NCBI RefSeq assembly: GCF_047496725.1
Contig: NC_132970.1
Span: 13,553,501 to 13,617,500, forward strand
Source: Anoplolepis gracilipes
Taxonomy: Eukaryota; Arthropoda; Insecta; Hymenoptera; Formicidae
Direction: 5' to 3'
DNA: 64,000 nt
In this document: piece by piece, positions 23,909 to 38,221 of the stretch
Layout: each line of letters begins with the position of its first letter
How positions within the stretch are numbered: position 1 is the stretch's first letter
Translations under genes and position numbers: made by a program
Notes under the pieces: generated by a model
Seen by the model: the letters and a program-made list of their open reading frames with translations, nothing else
Told to the model about the DNA's origin: nothing
The model's database searches: none

Positions 23909-26900
23909 ATTTATCGGATTCAAGTTACTCATTAATATAGAAAAAAAGTTACGCGCTTTTTTTTTTGTTTGTTAATTAAGGAACGAACATAACTTACGGT
24001 GACGTGTGGACAAGTAAGTATGGAGTTTATATTCTCGGTGTCGTAATATCTAGGATGTTGGGACCATTTTTTTTCTTCGTCGTTGTTAAAGACAATATTT
24101 GTATATTCCGAGCAGAACGGCGAGCGTTAGCCGTAGTTAAAACACATTTTTATGTAACGTGATATACTAGTGAAGTTGCTTAGCGTGTAGCGGGATAAAC
24201 ATCATAATGTAAGAGGCTGCATCACTTCCTGTTTGCGAGTCTACATTAAAATGCACGGTCGGCGATTTTTTAGTCGCCCTGCGCCTCGCCGCGTTCCAGC
24301 TGCGTCCTAAGCGATGCGGCATAATATTTCAGGTATACTGCACGTATACTGCATTCTCATTAGAAAACGCCCTGGTTCCGGGTATAAATGTAAAATAAAT
24401 GCAGTTCTCACAGTACTTCAGTCCTTTTAACGCCTGTGTCGACGCTTTTAATAATAATACTGCATATCATTCGACGTGTTACATTGTTGGCCGCGCATTA
24501 AAGGTTATTTTAAAAAAAGAACGCTAATTACCATAATTTAATGCGTACAGCGAAAATTTCAGTTAGAAATCTCATTTCCATGACGCGCAGCATATTTGAA
24601 CAACATCACGAAATTTTCATTTTCCACAAAAATGGTACACAGCTTTATATTATTTTGACATTTTCACACGTTCCATATGCTTGTAGTAAAGGAAATGAGT
24701 TTGATAGAGTCGAACAGTAAAAGGGGAGAGAGAGAAAGAGAGAGAGAAAACTTCACCGATTCGGTATCGTCATTGAATCTGCTGGTTCTCAAGAGCGAGA
24801 TGTACCCATTGAAAGCTTTCTTTTCGGATCGTACCTGACCGATCGACTTATTGTAAGTTTCAACTTTCCCACACTGGAAAGGCAGGAAATGGACGGCGGG
24901 ACGTATAGAAAGGAACGAACGTTCGGCGAAGAAAACAGCGAGTCTCGTGGAATACGGATTTCCTGAATAAGAATGAGTTCGGCGATGCTCAAAGGCACGG
25001 CCGCCTCTAAGGGTGAGAAATAGACTTATCTCGATGTTGCGGAGAAGATCGACAAGTTTGCAACGGAGAAATGGGATGAAGTTTCAAAGACACGACGCGA
25101 CGAGGCGTGCGCACATAATTTTGTACAAGATCAGACGTAAAAGCGAGACAATTCAATCAGATAATCGATTAAATGAACTCACTATTGATAAAAAGTGTGA
25201 ACAATTAAAAAATGTAAAATGCAATGTTATAATACAAAAAAAAGATATATATATATATATATATATAAACTGATACACCGCGAGAGTGTAAAGTTAAATA
25301 TGAAACGATACATAAAGGACCTTATTATACCGTAACAAATGTGATCAACTCATTCCGGACGCAGATGAACAATCATTTATGCGTCCGACGTTCCTCGATT
25401 ATACCGAGAATATGTCCACCGAGTATCTTACCTGAAAGATATCCTCAAGCTTACGACCGATCTTTCCATTCGAGGCCATGTACCTTGAGCAAAGATCTCA
25501 AAGGTCTCGCCGAACGGCCTCGCCACCTTAGTTTCGTCGTAAAAATGCAAAGCGTCCCGTGCGAATAAAAAGCTCCCTCCGATCGGCGAGAGGCTCATGA
25601 AATTTTCAGAAGCTGCGACTACGGTGGTGACGATGGCGGCGTTGGCGGCGACAGCAGCGATGGAGGGATGTTGCGTGCGGAATGCGTTCCCTCCTCTTTC
25701 TTCTTCCATTCGCCGTACCTATTTTTTCTCTTCTCTTTGTCTCGCTTCCGGCGGAAGCGGCTCTTGTGTGTGTGTGTGTTTCCACGATGTGGCACTCGAC
25801 GTGACGATGTTGGCGGTGCTTTCCCCGTGTCCTAGGTATTACCCTATGTGCCCTTCCTTTCACCTGCGATGTGTCCGCCGGGTAAGTTCCAAAAGTCCTA
25901 CAATCACTCGCGACTTCACGGAGATGGAGAACGTGCGAATATCCGATTTTCACGGCTTCCCACTTTCCCATCTCCTGCCTTTATTTGATTTTCTACGCGG
26001 GTCGCGCCGTTCGTTTCTCTTTCGATTTTTCTCCGGTATTTGTCTTTGCCTGAATTATTCAGCTGCTTGTTCTCCTTTTTTCGTCTCTACTTTCTGTTCT
26101 TCTCTTTTTCGATGTCTCTTTCGAGACCAAGAATTGTTAATCATTATTGTTGGCTTTACACAAAGATTCTATTTTTCTATTTATAATTGACGACTCATTT
26201 CGAGCCACGAACCTTATTCGCTTATCTATTTTTATTCATCCAATGCCTCTTTTGCAGCTTCTCCTCACTTTACTATTTTCTTATTTCATTCTTTTTTTCC
26301 GTTTCGTTGTAGTTTCAACTTTATCGATCCAGGTTCGTGACGAGATTCCTTTTTATTTTCGAACGTCATTATTACTTGCTCGGGCTTGCCATGTAATTCC
26401 ATTTGAACTTCCGCAGTGGCAAACTACGTGACATCCTGGAGATTTTTTTAGCGACAATTTTGCAACGTAGGTCTTTTTTATTTCGAACGGTTAATGTCGA
26501 GACACCGGGAAACTTCTGCCTCGGTGAATATGGTTTACGCAACCTTCTTTTTCGCGATTATTATTTATTTTTTCTTCTCTTCTAGAGACACTAACATTTT
26601 TTACCGCGATGATAACCATCGAATAATTCTCCTTTGAGCAAAATGTCACAAGTGATGCCTATTGCGGTAACGACTTGAAATATATAAATCTAGTTTTCTC
26701 GCTTGTATCTTTCCTTATCCTCGATTCCTCGAAAAAGAAACATGCGCATTTATAGCAACCAATTATGACGTTTCCTCTTTGGTTTCATCTTTTAGCGTGA
26801 CGAAAATTTCTTTACTCATTTCATTCAGCAACTCCACATTCAAAATGTAGAGAGAGTGCAAGCTTTAAATAAACAATCAATACGCAATTGTATTATTACG

Positions 26901-29878
26901 TTTATTATTGGGTGACTTTATAATAGGAGCTCTTTATACAGACAAGAAGATTTATTGTATATTTTAAGAGACAGCATTTTCTTAGTATCTGCAGATTTTA
27001 AAACTTCCTTGTGTTTGGTATAATACGCGCTCAAATCTTCATCTCGATTTTTCGTTTTTTACTTTCTCGCTTATATTCACAAGGCACAGTCTCTCGCGCT
27101 GTACCGTATAACGTCAAGTCGTTTGTACTTTTTCCTTTTTTTTTTCTCAAGTAACCGTTCCGACCAAGAGCAGCTCTCCTTTATTTTGCGAAATTCTTAG
27201 CAGAAGTCTCGAGAAGTTGTCACAGCTCCGCGCGATAACTTCTAAGCAAGGAAGCGAGGCTGGAACTTTTTCCCCGAGAAAGAAACAACCGCGACGACGG
27301 AATACTTCCCTTTGCACTTTGTTCATGAGAGACGTCCGCTAATTCCATTTTCTTTCCTGACATTTAATGGAAGCGAACGTCTCATCGGCCTCGTATACTT
27401 CCGTTCGATGAATCTTGTCTAGAATTTTTCTTCGTTCCATGGGGTTTCGGACAAACTCTTAAGAAGTTTCTCAACTTTACCGTGTGTTCCTCAAAGGAAA
27501 GGGATAAGTGAGAACTTTTTCTCGTTTAATGAGGTATAATGAAACATAGCATTATGCCATCGCTTTTCTTTGACGTCATTCTTATTTCTTTCCAATTTTA
27601 TTTCATTTCAACGCATTTATTATTGTCGAGCATTATAAACAGTATAATTTTTCATAGCAAAAGATCGTTAACTTTATTACATCATTATGATTATCATTAT
27701 GATATCATTATCATTACCATTTTGAATTATAGAAAAGTTAATTTCCTTATTTAAACTACTTAAATATTTTTCTAAGTACTTTTCCAAGACTCTACTATTG
27801 CTAAAAATGCTATATAATGTTTATCCAGTAAATAAATGTCTGTACATTGTTTCGTTTAATTCCTTTAATGTGAAAGAACTGAATATATTTTCATATTAAG
27901 AGTCTATTTCAAGACAAGAAAGAATCATCTTAGAATCGTTTGCCAAGAAAGTCGACTACGCCGCCAACTATCGCGTTCAACCTGACAGGTTTCTTTACAA
28001 TATCGCTTCCGAAAATAATGCGTCATATGATACATCTTGCTATGTTGTTCTTTTCTTGAACATTACCGATAAAAACGTGGCTACCAATACAGAAGCGAAT
28101 GAGTTGAGTTTCTTCCGGTGGCGTCTTGTCGCGTAAAGAACAATTGAAAGAACGATGGTAGAAACATTGCGTGCAAAATGTGTGTGTATGTCTTGTTGTA
28201 TATTTTTCTTTTTCGCTTCGTATCTCTTCTCTTGTCATTTCTGTTGGATAGCGTGCCGCTACGAGATATGATAGTCTCGTCTGTTTCCAAACGCGCTTCC
28301 TTATATATATATATATATATATATTCCTTCTTTTGCGAAACTGCTACCGAAAGTCCTAACGAGATAGGGTTGCCTTACGTCAAGGACGACACGCTAAACC
28401 CCTCTTGACAGGCTCAACCGACCCACAGGTGGGATTCAAGGGGCTCGAGTGTAGTACAGTCACTGTAGTTAAGATGTTATCGTATCTTACCATGGCAAAC
28501 TACGGGAGATTCCCCATGGTCAGCCTGCGGGTATATCTTCACTGATCTGTCTCTTCCGTCCGCTTCCTGTCCCTTCATCTTTCCATCTATTCCCCTGCTC
28601 TTCATTTGTCAGCTATCCCTTAAGAGCTCCCTTCTCGACTTCGATTTTTATCGATTATCATTGTTTTAATCTGTATCCGTGTGCACAAGTTTTTCCTCTT
28701 GTTTTTTATCGTTTCGTTGAATACTGTTCAGAGCGACGTAACTATGGATTAAAACGGAATAAAGTCGATGGAAACTTTCCCTTGGTCGACAGAATTCCCC
28801 TATTTTTTATATCAAGGTTCTTCTTATCTGTAATCCTCTAACTGCTGTTACACGGATACCGCTTGCCTTCCAGGCGTGATAGATAGCGCTGCAGGGGACA
28901 GCGGTCAATGGTCCATAGGTCTGATCAAAGGGCACTACTGACTTTGAAGGTGACCATAAATCCGACTTTATGGGGCAAATTTCAATTCTTTATCAGGAAA
29001 AAATTAGGACTATCGAATAACATTGAAGAGAGTCCGATAGCTCCTTGTCTGTAATAAATTTATATTTAGGAGGCACAGCACTCTTGATGCCAAGTTGCAT
29101 GACAATGTAGCGGAAATGTGAATGATCAAATAGGTTTATTTTTGCGCAAACATATTTTCTTTTTTATTAATATATTTCTTTTTATTAATATTTACTGTAT
29201 TAAATTACTAATATTTACTGTACTAAATTGTATATCGTTAAAATAAGTTAGAAATATTGAGAAACAATATTCAGAAAATAAAATAAAAAGCATAAAACAA
29301 ATTATTGCGCGCCCTTTTATCAAACGACTTTTTTATTTTTAAATAGAAATCAAGTGACATTTCACTAGAAACATGCAAACGAATCAGAATTTAGGATTGT
29401 TATAAAAGAAAGGACGTCCTCCAATGTTTCGCAAAATCGAAATTAATGTATAACTTGATTCAGGCATCATGCCAGATCTCTAGAACCGACGTGATTCTCT
29501 TGTCGTTAACAACCCGCAGTTAGCCGGCTCGCTAAATCGATACAACCGGCGAGCAAAACGAGGGAAAAAGGCACAACAATTAGCGTTCTGATACGGGGAA
29601 TCAATCGAGAAAGTAGAAAGAAAAAGAGAGATCTTGGGTTCGAGGTAATTGGTCTCGACTCTTGAGTTTGCGCGACTAGCTCGTCAAAACATCCAGGAAC
29701 AAATCCTTTATGACGAAGGGCTTCTCCTTCATTGTTCGTGAGACGCACGAAATATATAGTGAGAAATAAATTTTGTCCAACACAAAATATCTTTGCAAAG
29801 GTGCAATATATATTCTGATTTTGCCTATTATTTCTAAATACATATTTTTTTCACACGCACATACACACATATATATGT

Positions 29879-30004
29879 ATATAAATTATTATAATACAAA
29901 AAGTTTTGCATACAAAATCATATATATATATATATATATATGATTTTATTATTCTTTATATAATTTTGTAATGCAAAACTTGTTGTATTATAATAAATAT
30001 ATAA
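29879..30004. repeat. 126-bp AT-rich hairpin element
   Basis: The left arm (ATTATAATACAAAAAGTTTT, then GCATACAAAAT) is repeated inverted on the right (ATTTTGTAATGCAAAACTTG, then TTGTATTATAATAA). An (AT)n core lies between. Arms are about 40 bp with few mismatches. It is probably a small MITE; there is no coding content. Confidence 0.6.
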
Positions 30005-30619
30005 TACATACCTATATATATAATTTAAAGATTGATGCAATTTTTCATTCTCCAAATTCTATTTAAATGCAAGAAACGATTTAATTAACAATGAAGAGAA
30101 AAATTTAAAGCACCCTTTCCTGTTCGCTTTATCGACTTGCCTTCTTCCATCTGATTTTCGCTACTCATATTGTTCGTCCTGTTAAAGTACCTTGACTGGC
30201 ATCAATCTTCCATAAAATCCTCAAATTTACGCTTCTGTGCGCTCGCACTGAATTATATTGGACGAACGCCGTAGAATGGTCGCGACTGTGCTCACGTCCG
30301 GCGTCCATTCGCATTGTGTGCGTGTTTGTTTTACCACTCCTCTTCTTCTCCGTCGAGGCGATTTCAGAGCGGCGATGAGATTAGCTCGATACGCGACACA
30401 GCCATGGTTGGAAATAAAGAAAATAAAGCACGTATTTCGGCCGTGGTGCTTTACGCTTGCGTGCGACTAATCGCGCGTACTCGTGAAAACAAGGTAATCC
30501 ACGAGTATAAATGTATAATTTTCATCAACACATTAATGCCATGTTTACCGAGGCCGCTCAAAATCGTATGACTCTCGGCATCATTAAATTTCCCGAACTG
30601 CGAGGGTGGTAATCACGCG

Positions 30620-30622
<3 letters not shown>

Positions 30623-30654
<32 letters not shown>
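30623..30654. repeat. (GA)n microsatellite
   Basis: About 16 uninterrupted GA units. Confidence 0.95.
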
Positions 30655-30655
<1 letters not shown>

Positions 30656-31392
30656 AACAGAGAGTTGTGTATAAGTCATACATTTTTTAATGTATAATCA
30701 GCAGTTGTTAGCAATCTCTATCTGCGGGAAAAATTTGTACAAGAGAAATTCTTAAAGTGTTATTTTTTATACAGAAAACCTCGTTCGTTTCTCTATTTTC
30801 TTTATTATTTTTCCATCCATATCGGATGTAGTCAAATAAACGCTCGTGAAGTAACGAGCGATCAAACGGTGGCTTAAGAAGTTATTGTTGTATCGTAAAG
30901 AGTCAATTTGTATAGAGTGTAAAGAATAGAGAGGCGCTGCTATGCAACACTTGTTATCGGATATTCCATGGGTAATTTCGCAGACGTTGTCCGCCGCATT
31001 GAGGCGATTTTTCTTGTCGGGCAATACACATTCACGTGCGGTAACGGCGCAATATCAAAGGAAAAATCCCGCCAACCGTAATTTAGATTTTCAATCTCGT
31101 AACAAATCATATTCCTCTGCGCTTAAACAAGCCATTTATTTTACTCAGTTTAAATGCGACGCATTATAAAAGGAACAATGCATATTCGGGTAATGTTTTG
31201 TATCTTGCAGACTCAGTTTAAATAAAATTACAAATGAAAATACGGAACTTTTATTTCATTTATATTTTTAATAAAATTGATAAATTTTAATGAGAAATGT
31301 TTTCTCTTATAAAAGGTGTAATTTTCTTATTTCTCTATGTATCGCCAATTTCAACGTTAACATGTATGTGCAATATACCGTATGTAATGCAG

Positions 31393-31395
<3 letters not shown>

Positions 31396-31428
<33 letters not shown>
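31396..31428. repeat. (AT)n microsatellite
   Basis: About 16 uninterrupted AT units. Confidence 0.95.
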
Positions 31429-31434
<6 letters not shown>

Positions 31435-34400
31435 CGAATGTAACTGCATATGACTGTCTTATTTATATTTCAGTAGTGCATTCACCGCGATGATAAATAA
31501 TCGCTACGTACAAATGCAATACGGAGAGAGCATCTCCCGTATGCTGGGAGAAAGAGAGAGCTCCGATATAACTATCCGGTTCGAATTTTTCATTCGCGAG
31601 ACTTTGCCGCGGTATATCTCGCCAACAATGGCGAATACCGATTAAAGCCGGGTCGGGTCGTTGCATACGCGATTTATTGCGTGACTAAAGAAACGAAACG
31701 GTGCATGTGCATCGTAAAAAAGAAGACACGTCTGGACAAACATGTACGTACGAAGAACTCACATCGAGATTGATCCACATGACGCTTTATTTCTTCGCGA
31801 CGAGTGATAATCACTGCTGACTATTTTCGCCGAAATAATACCTGTGCACCGACCGTAGCTACTGCAGTAAAGCATAACCGCTTGAAATTGGAGGTAAATT
31901 AATGATCAATTCGGGCCTCGTGTTCGGCGAGTAATTACCGATCCCGTCGGGAGCGGATCCTACCAGAGGATGGCGTCGGGCGTGGCAGGAGAAGAAGGAA
32001 TTTAGCCAAACCTCCCTGTAATTTCTCGTTCATCCCTTCGCAAACTTGGCGGTGCCTAGGGTTATTCCAAGAGAGTCTCAAGGTGACGGTGGGGAGGATG
32101 TGGAGGAAACGAGGTGGTGGTAACGGCAGCGGGTGAAGTATAAAGAGAGATGCGTAGAGAGGGATGTAACGGAGAGGTTGGATGGTCTTATTCGGTGCGA
32201 AGGAGCAAGTTGCGCGCCCTTTCCTTTTTCCCCTCCCCGGAAAGGGCTTCCGTGTAGTAGGTGAGTTATTGGCGTTACGTTAGACGTCACATGCAGCGTC
32301 GACCCGGCAAGCCTCCGCACTCGAGAGCTACTCGCCAGCTTCTCCTCCTATCTTACTGCGGGTAAGACGCAACGTCAAATGCAAGACAAACGTCTCAATC
32401 CTAACCGGAATGACGGGAATGACGCCGACGACGACAGCGTATGAATTCTTCCGCTACGTTCGGTAAAGTCGTCGGGAGAAACGTGGCCGCGTGACACTCG
32501 CGAAGATCTTCCCGAAATTTGAATTTCAACGACGCGTACCATCGATTACCATATACGATTGTCTTTTTCCATTTATTCTTACACGGATGATGCGCAAGTG
32601 TACTGGAATAAAACATCGGCGAGAGAAAAATTTTATTATATTAATGTCGCTTTTATTCGAAGATTGGAATCGCTCTAATATGCACTTGCAACTGTTGTAT
32701 TGCGTAAGCTTGTCAAATATTTAGCCACTTTAATTTTTTTGCAAAAAATGCATATCGCGGATAATACATATTATCTTCGTTGCAAATTTAAGCTTGTAAA
32801 ATCAATTTGATGGAGGGCATTTCAGAGATATAAGATAACTATCTTTGGGCGATATCTCTCAAAGAGCGACATATTGTTCTCCATTGACTATCTGATGGCA
32901 AAAGTCATACGCTCGCATGCAGTATCGCGTGAAAAATGTCGTGTTGCTGGGTGAATAACGGAAATGGGCAACCGTAGCAATGGCGATTTCTTTTCCGTCA
33001 TGGAGAACAATGTGGCATTGCCAGCGCGAGAAAGAAAATATGCGGAGAATCGGTGCACTCGATCGGGGAGGAAGATGGCTATGATTTGTCATTGCAGTCC
33101 GTGAGCAGTATTTTATATGCGCAGCACGTTATAATTTCAGATTACGTTACTATCGTGTATAAAACGGTATCTCTTTTCTTTCTTTTGAATCGATTTTATT
33201 TATTATTAAAGAAAATTAGAGAGAGATAAAAAGAGCAGAAATAATAAAAATTTATTGGCTATATTAATGTAATGATGTTGATGTTGATTTTATCATCATG
33301 CGTTTATTATACACACGTGTGTTATTCTTACTAAAAATACAACTTTCAATAAGTACAATGAGTTAGAGATATAATAGTTGATATATGTTGATAATGACGT
33401 TGGAAGATGATCGATCAAAGTCAAAGGTCAATTGGGAGCTCTCTTTACCTCGAGACGAGCTTGTGACGCTTTATTTGTTCTCGCCGATATGGAAAAGTGG
33501 TTAAGTGTGTCACGATCAACGTCCTGTCGTTACTATCGTTACTATCGAAGCTTCTTGTGTAAACTGCTTTCTTTATGTATAAAAGAGACTTTGCAATAAA
33601 TCTTTAAACTCAATTTCTATCTCGAAAGATGAGCAACGCAAACTATTGATCATAAAATTTAAAATTCAAGTTAATAAATCATTGATTCATTGATTTATCT
33701 CGTATTTATTTCTACATATAATATACCAGTACCATATTCTTTACGACATTCTGAATACTATATCGATATATTATTACACACACAAAGAAATAAGATCCCG
33801 CTTCAATATATTTGCATCATTCTTTCTCTCCTTAACTACTTCCAATCGTTTTGTGCAATACGCCTCGTATAAGGCCTCCTGAAACTTATCGCGAAACGTC
33901 GATCTAAATCGCACCGAATGTGACCGATAAAGGCGGCCTTAATGACATTGGCCTTCTCCTCGAACACCAATCTCGAACGAGAACGCATTCGATTCGGAGT
34001 ACATTTATCTTGGCCCCACCGTTGCACGCCGTTGTAAAGTATGGTTCGACGACCCTCTTTCGACCCTTCCGCCAGCTTCCGGACTATACTCTTGATGGAA
34101 TACGTGCATGGACTGTGCCCATGCCTTCGCTTCCGTGGAATTCACGTTTTTACGAACACTCGGCAATTTCGGCAAATTCTTTCGAAATTCTTCCGAAAGA
34201 ATAAACTTGCTCGATATTTATTTAATTTGAAGAAGCATTTTTGTTCGAAATATTAGATACCATATTTTAGGTAATAAAAAAACTGTTAACATATTTTACT
34301 TAAATTTTGCGTTAAATGTAAAGAAAGTAAAAAAATATAAAATGTTTTTATACTTAAATTAAATAAAAGTAAAAATGTATCGGAATACGTCTATTGTAAT

Positions 34401-36674
34401 AGACATATAAAAGCAGGATAATTAACCAGCGCTCTCACACGCGTACTGTTCGAAAGCCGAATATTCTCCGTCGCCATCAACGCAGTACGATGGAACACGA
34501 GACTTGGGTGGCAGATTTGGCGCCTCGGCGGTGGCGAAAGCCGGCTCTCAGTGATTTGTTATCGTAACACCGCGATGGTGTTTGCCTAGCAAATCCTTAG
34601 CCACGTCTGCTCGCCGCATCTCATCCGATCCACCCACGCGGCCGACCCAAACCCTCGCCCAAACCCTGAATCAACCCCTTGTAAAAACAAGAGTTCACCT
34701 TGAGTCGGAATCACGTCTACGTGCGCATCTGTACGGATCAACATTGACTAATACCAGCAACGACGACGGCAGCAACAACATTCGAGCCACGATGGTAAAC
34801 GACGACGGAGTCACTGGAATGAGGTAGAAGGCAAACTGTGCCATGACCTGTGAACGCGCCAGGCTTTCATCCTTCCGGCGAAGCAACCTATATTTCAAGC
34901 GGTGATAAATCAGCTAAGATTCCGGAAATTTACGCGCGACCTGGATCCGCCGCGGCTATCATTCCTGCCTGCAGCGAGGGAGGAGAAAATATGGAGAGAG
35001 AAAGAGGGCTTGTCTACGAAGGCGCGGCGTGAAACGGTGAAGAAAGAGAATCGGGAGTGGAATAGCAGAAAGAATAAAAGAGGTTGTTAAAGGTGAACTG
35101 ATCGTTCGATCGTTCTAACTAACTCCATTGGGGATCGAACCGTAGCTGCGATAAACTCGAAGACATTTCGTGGCTACATCGCATCAATATCGTCTTCATC
35201 GAATATCGCCTTGTCTTCTGACTAGATTATCATTTATATTCATACTGTATACTTGACGTTAGGCGTAGATGGTTGCTCTTAATTTCACTATATATGCTTA
35301 ATATACATAGTGCATATCTAAGTTTCACCACTAAGTTCTACGGCGTCTTTTCATCAACTATATATGAATATAGATATGTATCCATATGTATGATGATAAT
35401 GTAACGATAAAGTTTAATACCATATACGTACTATGTAACTAAGTATACTTTGAACAGAACTGCTCATGAACTTATCGAGAATCAACAAAGTTTAATGATC
35501 TACGATGTAAGATTATCAGCCGACCTGAGAAAATCTTATTTTAATCTCTAAAATATCTTATCCCTTATTTTCTTTAACTAAGAACTGTGCGATTTAAATA
35601 CATATGACTCAGTGGCGGTAAAAAAGGAATCTTTTGGAAGTTGCAGCTACGTTACTTAAGAATATTGATTCTGTACTAGTTGACAAATTGGTCTATCTGT
35701 ACCCTGGTAATAATATACCTTCCGAGCTCTAGTTTTAAGTAAATGTTATTATAATCAAGAACATGTCATCACCGCGGGCGCAAAAGTTTCTCTACAAGCA
35801 CGGAAGACTCGAAATAATTGATGCAATGGACTTCTCGATATCAGTGAACGTAACAATCTCTCGGTCTCGAGCTTTCATTTAAAGCATAAAAGTTGCTTGG
35901 AAATTTTTTAGAGATCAACTTTGGCAATAAACATTATTTTTAAATGAGTGCATTTTAACTCTGACAGATACAAGTATAATCTTCTTCCTTATTATAGTGT
36001 TAATGTTTTAAAGACATGCATATAAGTAACAGATTTTAATATTGTTACAAAATTGATAATACAATTAGCTATTTTAGCTATAATATGATTATTAGCATCT
36101 TGATGCTTAGGCTTGCAAATCAGCGACGAGATGAGATAAAAGATTTGCCAGTTCCATTTCAATATCCAATATCTGGTTGATATATAATCATTATTATGGA
36201 ATACATTAAATTTAGTTTGATAAGTAGTTTGCAGTTTAACATGCTTCCAACACAACTACTTATGATGCAACTGGTAATTATGTCCTACTAATTTGTAGTT
36301 ACTAACGAAGCATTAGATAGCGTTATCGGAATCAGCGTCAGCTGTTTTCATCGGTTGCTCGGCAACCAGAATCTGCGAGGACGGAGAGATACGATGGAAG
36401 TTCCAATTTATACGCTTTATGAGTAACTTTGGAACATAATCCACGGAAAATCGACCGTCCAATCATCCGTAGCAATCGTACGTTAAAATATATTATTGTT
36501 ATTATTGTTGATCAATATATATACTTGTATATGTATGTATTATTGTATTGTTATAATGATGTTATGATACAATTTTGATAATGAATCGAAATGATATTCT
36601 GATACAATATGTTAAATACTAAAATTATATATATAATATTTATGTATATATGATATAACGAGAGTTAATAATGT

Positions 36675-36678
<4 letters not shown>

Positions 36679-36726
<48 letters not shown>
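36679..36726. repeat. (AT)n microsatellite
   Basis: About 24 uninterrupted AT units within AT-rich sequence. Confidence 0.95.
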
Positions 36727-36729
<3 letters not shown>

Positions 36730-38221
36730 AATCCTTGCGATCATAACAATGTATTACTTAAGTAGATTAGTATGATACAGTAATAATTTTTATCGTGAAG
36801 TTTATCGTTTTCCTTAAACTAGTAGATAAATTTTATAAATATATATGCGTGCATTCATACATATAAGTACATGCAATTATTTATATTAAGAGGCTCACCG
36901 TATCTCACGTCAACTTTACGCAGACAGTGAGATGAATCGTGTATCTGTACGTAGTTGATGGTACTTACATTATCGGAGCTTGAGATGCCTGGACCGATCA
37001 AATTCGTAATAGGTTTAATTAATAGCTTGGCAGAATATTATTTAGAAAATTAATATTTAAAAACGTCGTCAACGTGGTTTTGACAAAAAACAAATTTTTA
37101 TTAGATAAAAGTGCAATTAATACGTGTCAAACGTCGAATATATATCGAGGATTTCACAAAGATACAAGTCCGAAATAGCAAAATGATAGCAACGAAAAAA
37201 AAAGTTAAAATTTTCGTTTAAAAACGTTTCTCTCAAATTTTATATATGATTACATATATGTACATATGGGATTACAATTTTCATACATTTTAGGAATAAG
37301 AAACAATTAGGAATACAAATACATCATTTGTAATACTCTATGTTTTGTTTTAATTAATATCTTATTTTTCAAAAAATTAGGGATATAGGCTAAGCGGGAT
37401 AAGGATAGAAACACTTCTGTTAAAACCTTTGATATACTTTAAGACGATTCGTAATAAGAAGATTTAAGTAAGATATCATGAATATATTTAAAATAAAAAT
37501 TATAAACAAATTACGTGTTTAAAATAACGTAAATATTTGTTTTTGATGTAATAATTTATACTTTGTATACAATAATAATAATATTAAAGATATCATTTTT
37601 CTAGAAGAACTATGTAATTTAATATTTATTATTATACATATATCAATGTATAATCTAAAATAAATTATTATTACAAATAAGAAATAATAAATTAAATAAA
37701 TTATAAATTATAATTTTTTTTAAAGTTACTTTGTCATCGCTCGATATCTGTTGTTCTTGTCTATCTTTTTACAGTATTCATATGACACTCATTTGCGACA
37801 ATTATGGTTAATTATGATTATCCGATACTTTGCACGGCATTTCCACATTAATCGCATATTTTATTATATTGTGACGGAATAATAATATGAAAATTATATT
37901 CACTATGAATACTTGGCACTCATAGTGAAAATCACTAATTATAATCAAGTAGTAGTAAGGAATAATCGCGTTTGTTTCCAGTACTTATTACGATCGTAAA
38001 TCATAAGATAATGTAATGACAATGTAATGGAACAATTCACGCCGCTATCTGCCCATTCTACTCGAATAATAAGGCTACAACATATAAACATATACATAAT
38101 GGCGCGTCTTACGTTGTAAGACGTTCCGTGTATTATCGTATCTCTTTACATACTCGAACTAGCAAGTAACAGTGTGATTTGCTGATATGTTAATCGTGTC
38201 TTATCCCGTATATGATATATA

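Larger units (their letters stand above)
21957..28455. other. No gene recognised; pyrimidine-rich block
   Basis: From about 22600 to 28900 the + strand is markedly rich in T and C. The (CT)n tract at 22794-22865, (TCTCTG)n near 23345-23366, (AT)n at 23861-23905 and a T/C-rich 25700-26600 are the main contents. The larger open frames here (188 and 197 codons) are serine, leucine and phenylalanine-rich products of this bias. A few GTGAGG-type donor motifs (for example 23089) hint at exons, but none can be assembled. Confidence 0.55.
28550..38221. other. No gene recognised
   Basis: Non-coding DNA that becomes more AT-rich toward the right. Microsatellites include (GA)n at 30623-30654, (AT)n at 31396-31428 and (AT)n at 36679-36726. 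CpG-rich patches lie at 31900-32500 and 34430-35090. A stretch at about 33490-33650 has TATAAAAG followed by AATAAA and could be a solo LTR fragment. The fold-back element at 29879-30004 lies inside this interval. Confidence 0.5.

Noticed and set aside
25597..26190. 197-codon Ser/Phe/Cys-rich frame
   Set aside because: It is explained by the strong pyrimidine bias of the + strand. No domain was recognised and a GA-rich mirror frame is also open.
35119..35170. GGTTCGATCCCC on the minus strand, a perfect B-box match
   Set aside because: There is no A-box at the right distance and the arms do not pair as a tRNA.
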